DNA from: a methanotrophic endosymbiont of Bathymodiolus puteoserpentis (Logatchev)
GTDB lineage: Bacteria > Pseudomonadota > Gammaproteobacteria > Methylococcales > Methylomonadaceae
Direction: 5' to 3'
Length of the DNA stretch: 64,000 nt
Assembly (NCBI RefSeq): GCF_900128525.1
Contig: NZ_FQTQ01000064.1
Coordinates: forward strand, 1 to 64,000
Position numbers and translations under genes: made by a program
Notes under the pieces: model-generated
Seen by the model: only the letters and a program-made list of their open reading frames with translations
What the model was told of the DNA's origin: nothing
Database searches by the model: none
Shown: positions 63,829 to 64,000 of the stretch, one piece after another
Position numbering within the stretch: position 1 is the first letter of the stretch
How the letters are laid out: each line of letters opens with the position of its first letter

Positions 63829-64000
63829 TTATATTTTTCTCCAGTAGTTTTTCTTGGTGTTCAGTAAATTTGCAATAAATAACTCTTTCACCTTGCCGCT
63901 CTTTTTACCCGTCTCCTGCGCAATATAGATAGCTTCTTATTGCGTGTTTCCTAAATAGAAAAATAGGCTTAATATGTTGTAGCAATCAAGATGAACCAAA
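63829..64000 (-). other. Gene-free right edge with a short unidentified minus-strand frame
   Basis: Beyond aroE no complete gene is seen in 313 bases. On the minus strand, 63936 to 63829 encodes 35 codons (YIAQETGKKSGKVKELF among them) bounded by stops, with no start codon. The composition looks protein-like, so it may be the decayed end of a gene, but no family is recognised. Confidence 0.25.

Overview
The window is 64 kb of an AT-rich gammaproteobacterial chromosome. Evidence for the group: the ispE/tRNA-Gln/prs/rplY/pth block, the tRNA-Tyr/Gly/Thr-tuf-tRNA-Trp-secE-nusG block, hemCDXY, cmoAB, oxygen-dependent hemF, tatABC behind the his genes, and RpoB/RpoC of normal gammaproteobacterial size. 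EF-Tu stretches such as [17 protein letters not shown] recall Methylococcales/Chromatiales from memory. A methanotroph-like relative is possible, but no gene here proves it.

Layout. (1) 1-4.9 kb is the accessory region: the tail of an unknown gene, a 1210-residue protein of unknown function with a TTG start, a vapBC-like toxin-antitoxin pair whose toxin gene is internally deleted, a secreted-peptide remnant and degraded spacer. (2) 4.9-8.7 kb: LysR regulator, SAM methyltransferase, rhodanese, typA/bipA. (3) 8.8-13.8 kb: hisB-H-A-F-I-E running into tatA-B-C. (4) 14-17.6 kb, minus strand: hemA-prfA-prmC-JAMM peptidase. (5) 17.9-23.4 kb: TPR lipoprotein, lolB, ispE, tRNA-Gln, prs, rplY, pth. (6) 23.4-36 kb: tRNA-Tyr/Gly/Thr, an internally deleted tuf copy, tRNA-Trp, secE, nusG, a terminator, rplKA, the L10 leader, rplJL, an attenuator, rpoBC. 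(7) 36-53.8 kb: rpsL, rpsG, fusA and tufA joined without a gap to the S10, spc and alpha ribosomal operons, ending in a strong terminator after rplQ. (8) 54-63.7 kb: hemC-D-X-Y, cmoAB (minus), hemF, mlaC (minus), hemB, aroE.

The genes supply the translation and transcription core, histidine and early isoprenoid synthesis, Tat export, and most of the heme pathway: hemA, hemB, hemC, hemD and hemF lie in this one window. Regulatory sequence is visible at the expected ribosomal-operon junctions.

The two observations most worth checking are the unknown 1210-residue protein and the second tuf locus. The latter keeps only the first 25 and last 37 codons of EF-Tu through an exact in-frame 1029-bp deletion. 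This is either a real gene loss or an assembly collapse between near-identical tuf copies. The surviving tufA is also unusual, with about ten extra residues after the NKxD motif. No rRNA gene, CRISPR array, prophage or intact insertion sequence was found.
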